DNA of 32,783 bases from JBQTJJ01 sp052387235 (GCA_052387235.1 JBQTJJ010000094.1:1-32783), one strand, 5' to 3'. Positions 1-9,010 are shown, numbered from the stretch's first letter. The notes: a model not told the origin generated them from the sequence alone. Numbers and translations are program-made.

Positions 1-269
1 ACCACAAGGGCCATGAGGACCAGGAAGTAGCCGAAGAACCCGGCCGCCAGGCCCACGCCGTAGGCGCCGAACAGGTCGGTCTTGGCGGGGAAGAGGGCCA
101 GGATGGCGCCGCCGCCCACCGCCCCGAGGACGGTGGTGAGGTCGGCCAGGCTGATCTCCTTGCGGTACCGGTTCAGGAAGTAGAGGAACCAGCCCAGCAC
201 CAGGCCGAAGGAGAAGGCGCCCCACCGCTGGAGCGACGACGCCGTCTCGGCCACCTCGGCCGCGATCAC
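1..269 (-). CDS. Small integral membrane protein, C-terminus cut off by window edge
   Basis: The frame opens with GTG at 269 and is still open at base 1, so about 89 residues are visible and the C-terminus is missing. The visible part has a short N-terminal segment (VIAAEVAETASSLQRWG), a hydrophobic stretch around GAFSFGLVLGWFLYFL, a basic turn (NRYRKE), and two further hydrophobic segments around LGAVGGGAILALF and GVGLAAGFFGYFLVLMALV. That makes at least three predicted membrane helices. The start overlaps the stop of the upstream membrane-protein gene by 4 nt (GTGA), which points to translational coupling and a common mRNA. I do not recognise the family. Function unknown. Confidence 0.6.
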   Translation of the reverse strand, partial: MIAAEVAETASSLQRWGAFSFGLVLGWFLYFLNRYRKEISLADLTTVLGAVGGGAILALFPAKTDLFGAYGVGLAAGFFGYFLVLMALV

Positions 270-532
270 GCCCCCACCCCCTTCCGGGCCGCCGCCGCCA
301 CGGCGAGACGCAGGGCGGCGCCGGCGACCATGGCGGCCACGCACCACGCCGCGGCAGCGCCGTCGCCCAGCAGGGCCGCCTCGGCGGCCAGCGCGCTCAG
401 AGCGGCCAGGAGGGCACCGGCCCGGCCGGGCCCGGCCGGCAAGGGTGCGGCCGCGGTCAACCACCCGAACACCAGTCCCAGGCCCACTCCCCCTGCGGCC
501 GACGGCACGGCCGAAGGGTATCCCCCCGCCAC
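266..532 (-). CDS. Small Ala/Gly-rich membrane protein, unknown function
   Basis: An 88-residue frame starting at GTG 532. The composition is very rich in Ala, Gly and Leu, with predicted membrane helices around VGLGLVFGWLTAAAPL, LLAALSALAAEAALLG and WCVAAMVAGAALRLAVAAA, and a short basic tail (AAARKGVGA). Its stop overlaps the GTG start of the following membrane-protein gene by 4 nt. No clear Shine-Dalgarno motif precedes the start, and the low-complexity composition means the exact start is uncertain. The two genes probably encode partners in the membrane, but nothing in the sequence says what they do. Confidence 0.5.
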   Translation of the reverse strand: MAGGYPSAVPSAAGGVGLGLVFGWLTAAAPLPAGPGRAGALLAALSALAAEAALLGDGAAAAWCVAAMVAGAALRLAVAAAARKGVGA

Positions 533-601
533 CCCTGCCGCCGCGGATCGATCGCACCCCAGTCCCTAACCGGTTCTGGCGGAGGTCAGCAGCCGGTGGC
601 G

Positions 602-757
602 GCCAGGGCCCGGTCGTTGGGGTCGTTGGCCGGCTACTGCGGCGCCACCCGGCGCAGCCACGCCACCGACCTGCGCAACGCCGACCGGTGCGTCGAGCGC
701 CGCCTCGACCTATTCGGTGCAGCCAAGCCGGGCCGCACCCAGGCTCCTGCGAACTGA
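602..757 (+). pseudogene. Decayed fragment resembling N-terminal domain of a tyrosine recombinase
   Basis: In the frame that ends at TGA 755-757, the translation contains LAGYCGATRRSHATDLRNAD followed by RCVERRLDLFGAAKPGRTQ. This resembles the core-binding (SAM-like) N-terminus of actinobacterial phage-type integrases, where a Gly-Tyr/Ser-Thr-Arg-x-x-Tyr-x-x-Asp-Leu-Arg segment is followed by a Trp-Cys helix and an Asp-Leu-Phe turn. The usual Tyr after Arg-Arg-Ser and the usual Trp are replaced (His, Arg), there is no start codon nearby, and the frame stops after about 40 recognisable residues. No catalytic R-H-R-Y domain follows. It looks like a relic of a lost integrated element. The match is by eye and could be chance in GC-rich DNA. 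Confidence 0.35.
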
Positions 758-766
758 CAACTCAGA

Positions 767-1834
767 TCACCAGGCGATGGCGGTATCGGCGAGCACCCGG
801 TCGCCGGCGCCCGTGCGGAGTGAAGTGCGGCCCCCCTCCCACGACGACATGAGATGTCGGGCCAGTCGGCCCTCCACCCGCATGAGGGCGGTGGCGCCGA
901 AGACGACGTCGGCGGCCAGGGCAGGCTCGTCGCGCACGAACCCGCCGGCCAGGTCGTTGGCCGCGATGATCTCGTGCTCGCCGTCGGCCTCCACGTGGAT
1001 GTCGTAGAACTCGGATGCGACGTCATCGCCCGTGAGGCGGCGCACGGCGCGGGCGTAACGGCCCATGGGCTCGATCGACGTCATCTCGAACAGCGCCAGG
1101 TGGCCCACCAGCGCGCCCCGGAGTGCTCGGAGCAGGCCGAACATCGATGACAGATTGTCCGTCGCCAGCGTGACGCCTGGCACCAGGTCGATGTACGCGC
1201 CTGGCGTCGGATCGAGGCCCAGCCGGCTCATCGTGACGCCGAACAGCTCGGCATGTGTTCGACCCGGCCGGCCGGAGCCGTACTCGTCGGCCTGGATCGC
1301 CACCATCGCCGACTTGGCTGCACCCCGCAGACGGGGAATGCCGAACGTGTGGGCGTCGGCCTCCTTGCGTTGGTAGATCGACCGGTGAACGAGCGCTTCG
1401 CGCAGCTGGACGATCGAGCCGCGTTCTGCCAGGTACAGCGAGGGTGACGGGCTCTGCGCCACCGTTCTGATCGCCGCCTGGAGGGCAGCTGGTGTATCGG
1501 CCGCCGACGGCGGCTGCGGCGGGTGGTGCTCGGCGCGGAGCGCAGCAAGGAACCGGTCCTCCAGCCGGCGCCGGAGCCGCAGGACTGTGGGCTCCCACTC
1601 CCACCGGTCGTCGACACCCTCGTAGCCGTCGTGGAACAACTCGTAGCAGCAGTGCAATGCAAGGTGGCTGTCGTCGCCGGTGAGCGGGTCGTCACTCAAC
1701 TCGGCCACATCCATCAGCGAGCGGTGGGCGCCAGTCCGCAGGGCCGTGATCAGGGCCTGGCTGACTGGACCACGCGGGAGGGGAAGACGGTTGGGCACGG
1801 GGGAGCGTCTACCCGGTGCGGGGGCCGTGCACAC
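767..1834 (-). CDS. Iron-containing redox enzyme family protein (haem-oxygenase-like diiron fold)
   Basis: A 355-residue protein starting at GTG 1834. An AGAGGA Shine-Dalgarno lies about 6 nt upstream and favours this start over GTG 1798. The sequence carries the family signature in order: KEADAHTFGIPRLRG (E158, H162), IQADEYGSGRP (E184), HAELFGVTMSRLGLD, GAYIDLVPGVTLATDN, RGALVGHLALFEMTS, and FYDIHVEADGEHE. In the last, H280, D284 and H287 match the His-x3-Asp-x2-His iron motif of haem-oxygenase-like diiron oxidases. The ligand set therefore looks complete. Family members act on diverse small molecules, so the substrate is unknown. It diverges from pyk across a 237-bp gap and has no biosynthetic neighbours. 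N-terminal residues 1-15 are low-complexity. Confidence 0.8.
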   Translation of the reverse strand: MCTAPAPGRRSPVPNRLPLPRGPVSQALITALRTGAHRSLMDVAELSDDPLTGDDSHLALHCCYELFHDGYEGVDDRWEWEPTVLRLRRRLEDRFLAALRAEHHPPQPPSAADTPAALQAAIRTVAQSPSPSLYLAERGSIVQLREALVHRSIYQRKEADAHTFGIPRLRGAAKSAMVAIQADEYGSGRPGRTHAELFGVTMSRLGLDPTPGAYIDLVPGVTLATDNLSSMFGLLRALRGALVGHLALFEMTSIEPMGRYARAVRRLTGDDVASEFYDIHVEADGEHEIIAANDLAGGFVRDEPALAADVVFGATALMRVEGRLARHLMSSWEGGRTSLRTGAGDRVLADTAIAW

Positions 1835-2071
1835 TGCCGGTCCTCTGGCGCTCTCTCGGACAACGCTTCATCGCAGGCCCGGGCAGCCCGAGGGCTTCGT
1901 GATGGCCCTCGCCTGCGACCCATTCTCCGTGCAGCAACCCGACCTCATGGGGTGATTTCTGCCCGCAGAACGGGGAAGCGAACGGGCGGGAGGCCGTGGT
2001 CGGGATCGAGGGTGTCGGGAAGGACCGTTCCGGCAAGATTGTAGGATCTGGAGAAACGGGGAGGCTCACCG

Positions 2072-3505
2072 ATGGCGTGGCAGCTCTCGCAACGGCGGAC
2101 GAGCATCGTGTGCACGCTCGGCCCCAGGTCATGTTCCTACGCCGACGTCCTGGCCCTGGCCGAAGCCGGGATGGACGTGGCGAGGCTCAACTTCTCGCAC
2201 GGGACCCACGAGGATCACGCCGCGCTCGTCGAGAACGTCCGGGCCGCGTCCGAGGAGGTGGGCAGGCCGATCGCCGTCCTCCAGGACCTGCAGGGCCCCA
2301 AGATCCGGGTCGGCCGCTTCGAGGGGGGCTCGGTCGAGCTGGCGTCGGGGGACCCCTTCGCCCTCACGGTCAGGCCGCTCCTCGGCGACCACCGCCGGGT
2401 GTCGGTCTCCTACCCCTCGTTCCCGCACGACGTGGGCGCAGGCGACGTCGTCCTGCTCGACGACGGGCGGCTCCGGCTCGAGGTGCGGGACGTGGACGGA
2501 CCCGACGTGCAGTGCAAGGTCGTCCACGGCGGGATCCTGTCGGACAACAAGGGCCTGAACCTGCCGGACGCGATCCTGTCCGTGGCCGCGGTCACCGAGA
2601 AGGACGCGGCCGACCTCGAGTTCGGGCTGTCGATGGGTGTCGACTACGTCGCCGTCTCCTTCGTGCAGACAGCAGCCGACCTGGTCTCGGTGAAGGCGGC
2701 CATCGCCGCCCGGGGAAGGCCGGTGCCGGTCGTGGCCAAGATCGAGCGGCGCCAGGCGGTCGCCGACTTCGACGCCATCAGCGATCACGCCGACGCGGTG
2801 ATGATCGCCCGCGGCGACCTCGGCGTGGAGATGCTGACCGAGGAGGTGCCGGCGGTGCAGAAGGACCTCATCGCCCGCTGCAACACCAAGGGCATCCCGG
2901 TCATCACCGCCACCCAGATGCTCGACTCGATGATCCAGAACCCCCGGCCCACCAGGGCGGAGGCGTCGGATGTGGCCAACGCGGTGCTCGACGGGTCGGA
3001 CGCGGTGATGCTGTCGGCGGAAACGGCGACCGGGGCGTTCCCGGTCGAGGCGGTCCAGACCATGGACCACATCATCACCGTCATCGAGGCCCACAGCGGG
3101 TCACGCTGGGACCTCAAGCGCCGCAAGCCGAACTTCGTCTACCCCCGGGCGCTGGCCGTCGGCTACTCCGCCTGCCACGCCGCCGAACTGGTGGGCGCCC
3201 GGGTGATCGTGTGCCTCACCCAGTCGGGCGAGACGGCGAAGATGGTCGCCCGCTTCCGGCCCCGCCAACCCATCATCGCCGTCACCTCGTCGGTGGAGAC
3301 CTATCGCCGCAGCTCGCTCGTCTGGGGCGTCTGCGCCGTGCTGTCGCGTCCGTTCGAGGGCGACATCGACGACGCGGTGACCGAGGTCGTTGAGAGCCTG
3401 GAGGGGCTCGGCGCCGTCGCCCGCGGCGACACGATGGTCCTCACCGCCGGCCTGCCCTTCTCCGGCCGCAGCGAGACGAACATGCTGCGCATCGAGCAGC
3501 TCTGA
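2072..3505 (+). CDS. pyk: Pyruvate kinase
   Basis: A 477-residue protein of normal bacterial length that converts phosphoenolpyruvate and ADP to pyruvate and ATP, the last step of glycolysis. Recognisable blocks in order are SIVCTLGPRSCS near the N-terminus, AGMDVARLNFSHGTHEDH, LQDLQGPKIRVGRFEGG, the Mg/K-site segment VVAKIERRQAV, MIARGDLGVEM, and TATQMLDSMIQNPRPTRAEA followed by DGSDAVMLSAETATGAFP. The C-terminal allosteric domain ends in GRSETNMLRIEQL. GGGGAGG at about 2057-2063 is a good Shine-Dalgarno for ATG 2072. An AT-richer patch (GATTGTAGGAT, 2037-2047) just upstream may hold the -10 element, though no convincing -35 is seen. The gene is convergent with the histidine kinase gene, with a 28-bp gap. 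Confidence 0.97.
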   Translation: MAWQLSQRRTSIVCTLGPRSCSYADVLALAEAGMDVARLNFSHGTHEDHAALVENVRAASEEVGRPIAVLQDLQGPKIRVGRFEGGSVELASGDPFALTVRPLLGDHRRVSVSYPSFPHDVGAGDVVLLDDGRLRLEVRDVDGPDVQCKVVHGGILSDNKGLNLPDAILSVAAVTEKDAADLEFGLSMGVDYVAVSFVQTAADLVSVKAAIAARGRPVPVVAKIERRQAVADFDAISDHADAVMIARGDLGVEMLTEEVPAVQKDLIARCNTKGIPVITATQMLDSMIQNPRPTRAEASDVANAVLDGSDAVMLSAETATGAFPVEAVQTMDHIITVIEAHSGSRWDLKRRKPNFVYPRALAVGYSACHAAELVGARVIVCLTQSGETAKMVARFRPRQPIIAVTSSVETYRRSSLVWGVCAVLSRPFEGDIDDAVTEVVESLEGLGAVARGDTMVLTAGLPFSGRSETNMLRIEQL

Positions 3506-3533
3506 CCCGAGCGCGGGGGTGGGACACCGCTCC

Positions 3534-6500
3534 CTACCGCTCCAGACGCGCCACGGCGTCGGCGAGGGCGGTGCGGAGCGCGGCGAGAGCGGCGGCATCG
3601 GGTCGCGTGCCTCGGCGCGCGGCGTGTTCGAGCTCGCCGGCGATCCTGGCGAGGGTGAGGGCGCCGAGGGTCGCAGCCGAGCCCTTGACGGTGTGCGCCA
3701 GCGAGCGGATGGCTTCGACGTCGCCCCGTTCCACGGCGTCCTCGAGCGCGTCGACTCGCGCCGGCGCATCGCGGATGAAGAGCGAGACCAGGTCACCCAG
3801 CGCCTCGCCCGTGCCGTCGAGGTCGTAGAGCTGCTGGAGCGCGGGCTCGTCGAACTCCCCGCCTGCCGACTCTTTCGCCACTGTGTCGACGACAGCACCC
3901 CCGCCTGGCCCGGGCAGGAGGCGGTTGAGGGTCAGTTGCAGCTCCTGGCGGTCCAGCGGCTTGGTGACGTGGGCGTCCATGCCGGCCGCGAATGCGCGTT
4001 CGGCGTCGCCGGCCATGGCACTGGCGGTGAGGGCCACGATCGGCAGCCGCCGCCCGTTGCCCTCCTCCCGCCGCCGGATCTCCGAGGCCGCCGTGTAGCC
4101 GTCCATGATCGGCATCTCGCAGTCCATCAGCACGGCGTCGTAGCGACCTCGGGCGACCGCTTCGAGCACCTCGGTGCCGTTGGCGACGACGTCGACCCGG
4201 TAGCCCGCCTTCTCGAGGACGAGCGTGGCGAGTCGCTGGTTCACGGCGTTGTCGTCCGCCACCAGCACCCTCGCCCCCCGGGCCACCGGAGCCGGCACCT
4301 CGCCGGCGAGGTGGTCCGCCGGTTGCCGGGTCGGGGCGGCGCCGAGGGCGCTGGCGATGGCGTCGAAGAGATGGGACTGGCGCACCGGCTTCGTCAGGAA
4401 GCGGGCCACCCGGCTGGTGTCCCGGCCGCGGGCCGCCTCACGGCCGCCGGCCGAGGACAGGACGATCACGGGTGGAGCGTGGGCGAGCTCGCGGGCCAGC
4501 GCGTCGGCCAGCTCCAGCCCGTCGCGCCCGGGCATCTGGTAGTCGGCGAGGACCACGTGGAACGGCGTACCGGCGGCCTCGGCGTCGTGGGCGGCGCGCA
4601 GCGCCTCGTCGGCGCTCGCGGCGGCCGCGGCCACGATGCCCCACGCACGCACCTGGGCGCCGAGAACGGTCAGGTTGGTGGGCGAGTCGTCCACGAGCAA
4701 CGCCCGGGTGCCGGAGAGGTGGGCGGGGCTCGCGGTGACCGGGTCTCGCCCGCGGGCCAGCCGGGCGGTGAAGGTGAACGTGGAGCCGGCGCCGGGGGCG
4801 CTGTCGACGGCGAGGGTGCCTTCCATGAGCCCGACGAGGCGCCGGGCGATCGCCAGGCCCAGACCCGTCCCGCCGTAGCGGCGGGTGGTGGACGCATCGG
4901 CCTGGATGAAGCTCCCGAAGAGCTTCGCCTGCACCTCCGGGGTCATACCGATACCTTCGTCGCGGACGGCGAACCGGAGCTCGAACCCATCGGAGGCCTC
5001 GGCCGCGGAGCACGTGACGACCACCTCGCCCTCGTCGGTGAACTTGATTGCGTTGCCCACCAGGTTCATGAGGACCTGACGCAACCGGCCCGGGTCGCCC
5101 CGAAGGCTGGCGGGCAGGTCGGGATCGATGTCGAGGATCAGCTCGAGGCCCTTGTCGTGGGCCGCGGTGGCGAGCAGCTCGCCGACCTCCTCGACCACGT
5201 CGGCGGGGTTGAAGTCGACGTCCTCGAGATCGAGGCGGCCCGCCTCGATCTTGGAGAAGTCCAAGATGTCGTTGATGATGGCCAGCAGCGCCTGGCCCGA
5301 GCTGCGGACGGCCTCCGCGTACTCCCGCTGCTCGGCGTCGAGCTCGGTGTCCAAGAGCAACCCGGCCATGCCGATCACCCCGTTCATCGGGGTGCGGATC
5401 TCGTGGCTCATGGTCGCGAGGAACTCCGACTTGGCGGCGTTGGCCTGCTCGGCCTCCTCCATGGCATGGCGCACGGCGGCCTCCGCCCGGCGCTCCGCCG
5501 TCGACTCGCGGACCACGAACAGGCGGCCCAGGAGCGTGCCCGTGTTGTCGAGGACCGGTCTCGAGTAGCGGTGGAAGGATCGGCCGGAGGCGGCCAGCGT
5601 GAACTCGTCGGTGAGCTCGACCAGCGGATAGGCCCGCAGCGCGTCGGCCGCCGCCGCGAACGCATCCGGGTCTGCCGTCACAGGGGCGACGCGGGCCATC
5701 TCGGTGTAGGCGTCGCCCTCGGGGCGGGTGCCAAGGGCCTGGCCCAGTTCCAGCGTCATCGCGTTGCGGAGCACGGTGCGCCCCTCGGGATCCAACAGGG
5801 CCACCCCCTCGCGCGTGGCATCGAGCACGGCGGCGTTGATCGAGGCCAGGTGCTCGGCGCGGTCGCGGGCCAGGTCCCGCGACCGGGCGGAGCGCGCCAG
5901 CAGCACGCCGCCGAGGGTGAAGAGGAGGGCGAGCGGAACGGTGATCACGATCACCTCGCTGCGCAGGCGGTCAACCCTGGCGTAGGCGCGGGCGCGCGGC
6001 ACCTCGGCCACCACCGTCCAGCCGAGCGCGGTCACGGGCTCGTACGCGGAGAGGACGGGCCACCCCGCGGCGTTCCGGTCGCCATCGGCGACGCCCCTCC
6101 CGCCGCCGAGCGCCTTGGCGACCCGCGGGTCGTCCCTTCGGGAGACGAGCTGCGTGGGCGCGCTCCCCGGCTTGGCGATGACGGTCCCGCGCTGATCGGT
6201 GACGGTGACGTCGATGCCCTGGCCGGTGGCGAACGTCTCGACGTACCGCTGGAACTTCTCCAGGGTGTACCCGACGACGATGATCGCCACGAGCCGCTGG
6301 TCCTGGTCACGAACGGGCGAGGCGACGCTGATGGCCAGCGGACTCCCCGGGGACCGCCCCACCAACGCCTCGGACACGTAGGACGTGCCGGTGCGCCGCA
6401 CACCCAGGTGCCAGTCGCGGGTGCTGAAGTCCACCCCTGGGGGCTGGGCCACCGTGCCGCCGACCATCGTGCCGGCCAGGTCGGCGATCCCGGCGACGTT

Positions 6501-6902
6501 CAGGACGTCGGAGCGGGCGTCGCGCAGCTCCACCATCTGGCGGTCCAGCTCGGGGCCGTCGACGCCTCCAGGACCGGTGAGGGCCTGCCACAACGAGTGC
6601 CGGCGGCCGTACGACTCGAGGACGTCCTGGATGCCGCGCAGGTGCTCGTCGAGGAACAGGGCCGTCAGCGACGCCGAGCTGGAGAGGCTGTTGCGGGCCT
6701 CGCGACGCACGGCATCCGTGGCCCGGTTGCCCACCAGGTAGGCCAGCGCGCCGAGAGGGATCACGCCGAGGGCGGTGGTGAACAGGGCGAGCGCCCACAT
6801 CGATCGGAACCCGAAGCGGCGCCTCGTCACCGCCCGTCCGGGAACCTCGCGGTCCCGGATCGGGAGCCCGGGCTCGGTGCGCACGGGATCACTGACTCCC
6901 AC
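3534..6902 (-). CDS. Hybrid sensor histidine kinase with CACHE-like sensor, PAS, two receiver domains and Hpt
   Basis: A 1122-residue membrane sensor starting at GTG 6902. TM1 is at about 35-57 and TM2 at about 315-337; between them lies an extracytoplasmic region that looks like a double-CACHE ligand sensor (58-310). A PAS-like domain follows (348-468), then HisKA with LATMSHEIRTPMNGVIGM (phospho-His 500) and HATPase_c with LMNLVGNAIKF (N617), RDEGIGM and GGTGLGLAIARRLVG. REC1 has VVLADYQMPG (Asp787), REC2 has VLMDCEMPIMDG (Asp927), and a C-terminal Hpt domain has LAHTVKGSAATLG (His1070). All phosphotransfer residues are present. The signal is unknown. Its start overlaps the end of the GGDEF-EAL gene by 14 nt, so it is last in the operon RR, GGDEF-EAL, kinase. 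The likely chain is His500 to an Asp, to His1070, then to the single-domain regulator. Confidence 0.93.
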   Translation of the reverse strand: MGVSDPVRTEPGLPIRDREVPGRAVTRRRFGFRSMWALALFTTALGVIPLGALAYLVGNRATDAVRREARNSLSSSASLTALFLDEHLRGIQDVLESYGRRHSLWQALTGPGGVDGPELDRQMVELRDARSDVLNVAGIADLAGTMVGGTVAQPPGVDFSTRDWHLGVRRTGTSYVSEALVGRSPGSPLAISVASPVRDQDQRLVAIIVVGYTLEKFQRYVETFATGQGIDVTVTDQRGTVIAKPGSAPTQLVSRRDDPRVAKALGGGRGVADGDRNAAGWPVLSAYEPVTALGWTVVAEVPRARAYARVDRLRSEVIVITVPLALLFTLGGVLLARSARSRDLARDRAEHLASINAAVLDATREGVALLDPEGRTVLRNAMTLELGQALGTRPEGDAYTEMARVAPVTADPDAFAAAADALRAYPLVELTDEFTLAASGRSFHRYSRPVLDNTGTLLGRLFVVRESTAERRAEAAVRHAMEEAEQANAAKSEFLATMSHEIRTPMNGVIGMAGLLLDTELDAEQREYAEAVRSSGQALLAIINDILDFSKIEAGRLDLEDVDFNPADVVEEVGELLATAAHDKGLELILDIDPDLPASLRGDPGRLRQVLMNLVGNAIKFTDEGEVVVTCSAAEASDGFELRFAVRDEGIGMTPEVQAKLFGSFIQADASTTRRYGGTGLGLAIARRLVGLMEGTLAVDSAPGAGSTFTFTARLARGRDPVTASPAHLSGTRALLVDDSPTNLTVLGAQVRAWGIVAAAAASADEALRAAHDAEAAGTPFHVVLADYQMPGRDGLELADALARELAHAPPVIVLSSAGGREAARGRDTSRVARFLTKPVRQSHLFDAIASALGAAPTRQPADHLAGEVPAPVARGARVLVADDNAVNQRLATLVLEKAGYRVDVVANGTEVLEAVARGRYDAVLMDCEMPIMDGYTAASEIRRREEGNGRRLPIVALTASAMAGDAERAFAAGMDAHVTKPLDRQELQLTLNRLLPGPGGGAVVDTVAKESAGGEFDEPALQQLYDLDGTGEALGDLVSLFIRDAPARVDALEDAVERGDVEAIRSLAHTVKGSAATLGALTLARIAGELEHAARRGTRPDAAALAALRTALADAVARLER

Positions 6903-8436
6903 TGCGTGCTTCCCGTTCCCGGGACGGCGACGACGAGGTGGAGTGAGCGGCGATCATCTCCAGAGACGGGGGAGGGTCGCCCGCCGCCTGCCGGGCGAGC
7001 AGCCGCTCGAACTCCGCCAGCGGCAGTGGCCGGGAGAACAGGAAGCCCTGCACCTGCTCGCAGCCGAGGGCCCGCAGGTGGGCGACCTGGGAGGGGTGCT
7101 CCACGCCCTCCGCCAGGGTGCGCTTGCCGAGGCTCCCGGCCAGGCGGATGACGGCCGCGGCCAGCGCCCATTCACCCTCCTCCCGGGCGATCCCGTCCAC
7201 GAAGGCCTTGTCGACCTTCACCACGTCGACCGGCATGGCGCGCAGCTGGGCCATGGACGAGTAGCCGGTGCCGAAGTCGTCCATGGCCAGCTGGACGCCG
7301 AGCTGCTTGATGCTGCCGAGCAGCCCGAGCATCTCGGAGGCGTCGCGCATCATGGCCGTCTCGGTGATCTCCACCGTCAGCGAGGCCGGTGAGAGGCCGG
7401 AGCCGGTGATGGCCTGGCGGACGTCGTCGAGCACCACCGTGTTGCGCAGCTGGCGCCTCGAGACGTTCACGGCCACGCCCACGTGGGCTGCGCCGGCGAT
7501 GCGGGCCTGCCACGACCGGGCGTCGGCGCAGGCCTGGCGCAGCACCCACCGGCCGACGTCCACGATGGCCCCGGACTCCTCGGCGATCTCGATGAAGGCG
7601 GCGGGGCCGAGGAGGCCGCGGGTGGGATGGTTCCAGCGGACCAACGCCTCGGCCCCGACGATGTGTCGGGTGGCCAGGTCGATCACCGGCTGGTAGTGCA
7701 GGACCAGCTCGCCACGGTCGGGGGCGGTCCGCATCTGCAGCTCGACCTGGTAGCGGTCGATGAAGGGGCGGTGACGGGCCGCATCGAACAGCTCGAAGCC
7801 GAGACCGGCCGCCTTGGCCGCCTGGAGGGCGGCGTCGGCCCGCAGCACCACCTCCCGTTCGCCCTCCCAGGCCTCGGGCACGTGCACACCCAGCCGGACC
7901 ACCGGGACGATCACCACGTCGGCAACGGTCGCGGGCCGGGCCAGGGAGTCCACCAGGCGCCCGGCCAGGTCGGTGACGCGCCCGACGTCGGCGTCGTGCA
8001 GGACCAGCGCGAACTCGTCGCCCCCGAGCCTGGCCACGGCGGCGGCCTCGTGGGCGAAGCGCCGGAGGCGGTCGGCCAGCTCGCACAACAAGGCGTCGCC
8101 GACCGCCGGGCCGTGGGTGTCGTTGACGGCCCTGAACGCGTCGAGGTCGGTGATCACCACGGCCACCCCCCGGTCGGGCGGATGCCGGCGGGCCAGGGCC
8201 TGCCGGAGGGCCTCGCCGAACGCCGTCCGGTTGGGGAGCCCGGTGAGGGGGTCGTGGGAGGCGGTCTGGACCAACCGGTTCTCGAGACGGGCGTGGGCGC
8301 GGATCAGCCCGCCGACGGACAGGCCCATCAGCCCGAGGACCACCAGCGCCCGCGGCGGTCCACCCATCGGGGGCGCGACCACGGCGGCCATGGCCGCTCC
8401 ACAGCCGGCGAGGGGCCAGCGCAGGGGCCCCCTCAT
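6889..8436 (-). CDS. Membrane-anchored diguanylate cyclase/phosphodiesterase (GGDEF-EAL)
   Basis: A 515-residue protein starting at ATG 8436. This start overlaps the response-regulator stop by 4 nt (ATGA); the frame stays open upstream, but that part is the shadow of the regulator gene. Two short hydrophobic segments (about 8-23 and 28-45) anchor the N-terminus. The GGDEF domain (about 58-220) has HDPLTGLPNRTAF, ITDLDAFRAVNDTHG and RLGGDEFALVLHD (GGDEF 138-142). No RxxD inhibitory site precedes it. The EAL domain (about 228-485) has YQPVIDLATRHIVGAEALVRW (EAL 263-265), VAVNVSRRQL, VEITET, AMDDFGTGYSS and LAEGVE, so the phosphodiesterase residues look intact. Both domains may be active, synthesising or degrading c-di-GMP. 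The direction in vivo cannot be told from sequence. Confidence 0.93.
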   Translation of the reverse strand: MRGPLRWPLAGCGAAMAAVVAPPMGGPPRALVVLGLMGLSVGGLIRAHARLENRLVQTASHDPLTGLPNRTAFGEALRQALARRHPPDRGVAVVITDLDAFRAVNDTHGPAVGDALLCELADRLRRFAHEAAAVARLGGDEFALVLHDADVGRVTDLAGRLVDSLARPATVADVVIVPVVRLGVHVPEAWEGEREVVLRADAALQAAKAAGLGFELFDAARHRPFIDRYQVELQMRTAPDRGELVLHYQPVIDLATRHIVGAEALVRWNHPTRGLLGPAAFIEIAEESGAIVDVGRWVLRQACADARSWQARIAGAAHVGVAVNVSRRQLRNTVVLDDVRQAITGSGLSPASLTVEITETAMMRDASEMLGLLGSIKQLGVQLAMDDFGTGYSSMAQLRAMPVDVVKVDKAFVDGIAREEGEWALAAAVIRLAGSLGKRTLAEGVEHPSQVAHLRALGCEQVQGFLFSRPLPLAEFERLLARQAAGDPPPSLEMIAAHSTSSSPSREREARSGSQ

Positions 8437-8882
8437 GCCGGAGCCCCGTCCGCGCCGGTGGGGAGGAGCATCCAGGGCAGGGCCAGCTCGCGCAGCACGT
8501 CGACGAGTCCCGGGAAGCCGACCGGCTTGACCAGGTACGAGGCGATGCCGAGCCGGTACGCCTCGTCGATGTCGTCGAGGGTGGCGGAGGCGGTGAGCAT
8601 CACCACCGGAACCCGGGACAGGGCGGGCTGGGCCCGTATCCAGTCCAGCACCTCCAACCCGGACCTCACCGGCATGTGCAGGTCCAACAGGACGAGGCAA
8701 GGTGCCCCGTCCATCGCCTGGAGCGCCTCGATGGCCGCACCGCCGTCGCCGGCGGGGACGACCGGGTTGCGCAGGTTCAGCTTGTGCAGGTAGCGGACGA
8801 CCAGCTCGCGGGCCATCTCGTCATCGTCGACGACGAGGACAGGACTGCCACCGCCGCCGGCAGGAACGTCGACGTCCCCCAT
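8433..8882 (-). CDS. Single-domain response regulator (CheY-like)
   Basis: A 149-residue receiver-only protein. I chose ATG 8882 because AAGGGGGG lies directly upstream; the frame could also start at ATG 8948, adding 22 residues of non-receiver sequence. The receiver fold is complete: acidic pocket VLVVDDDE (Asp19-21), phospho-acceptor LVLLDLHMP (Asp67), VVMLTAS (Thr97) and SYLVKPVGF (Lys119). No output domain follows, only a short tail (LLPTGADGAPA). It is the first gene of an overlapping set with a GGDEF-EAL enzyme and an Hpt-containing hybrid kinase. It probably receives phosphate from that Hpt domain and may control the GGDEF-EAL protein by contact. The phosphorelay role is inferred from gene order. 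Confidence 0.9.
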   Translation of the reverse strand: MGDVDVPAGGGGSPVLVVDDDEMARELVVRYLHKLNLRNPVVPAGDGGAAIEALQAMDGAPCLVLLDLHMPVRSGLEVLDWIRAQPALSRVPVVMLTASATLDDIDEAYRLGIASYLVKPVGFPGLVDVLRELALPWMLLPTGADGAPA

Positions 8883-9010
8883 CCCGCCCCCCTTCTTGCT
8901 GGTCCGAGCGTTGTTCCATTCGGGTCGTTCTCGCATGCTGTGCCGCATCGATTCTGTTGTAGGAGGTGAGGCTAGAAGGTGCCCGGTTGTCCGGTAAGAG
9001 CGGCCCGCAT

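Noticed and set aside
3390..7151. A 1253-codon plus-strand open frame opposite the hybrid kinase
   Set aside because: Its translation is low-complexity Arg/Gly/His/Val typical of antisense frames in GC-rich genes. The minus strand encodes a complete multidomain kinase.
8437..8700. A longer N-terminus for the GGDEF-EAL protein
   Set aside because: The extra 88 residues are the shadow of the response regulator in another frame. The ATGA overlap gives a natural start at 8436.
8969..8997. Promoter-like TTACCG-17-TAGCCT (minus strand) before the response regulator
   Set aside because: Only 3/6 matches in each hexamer; not better than expected by chance.
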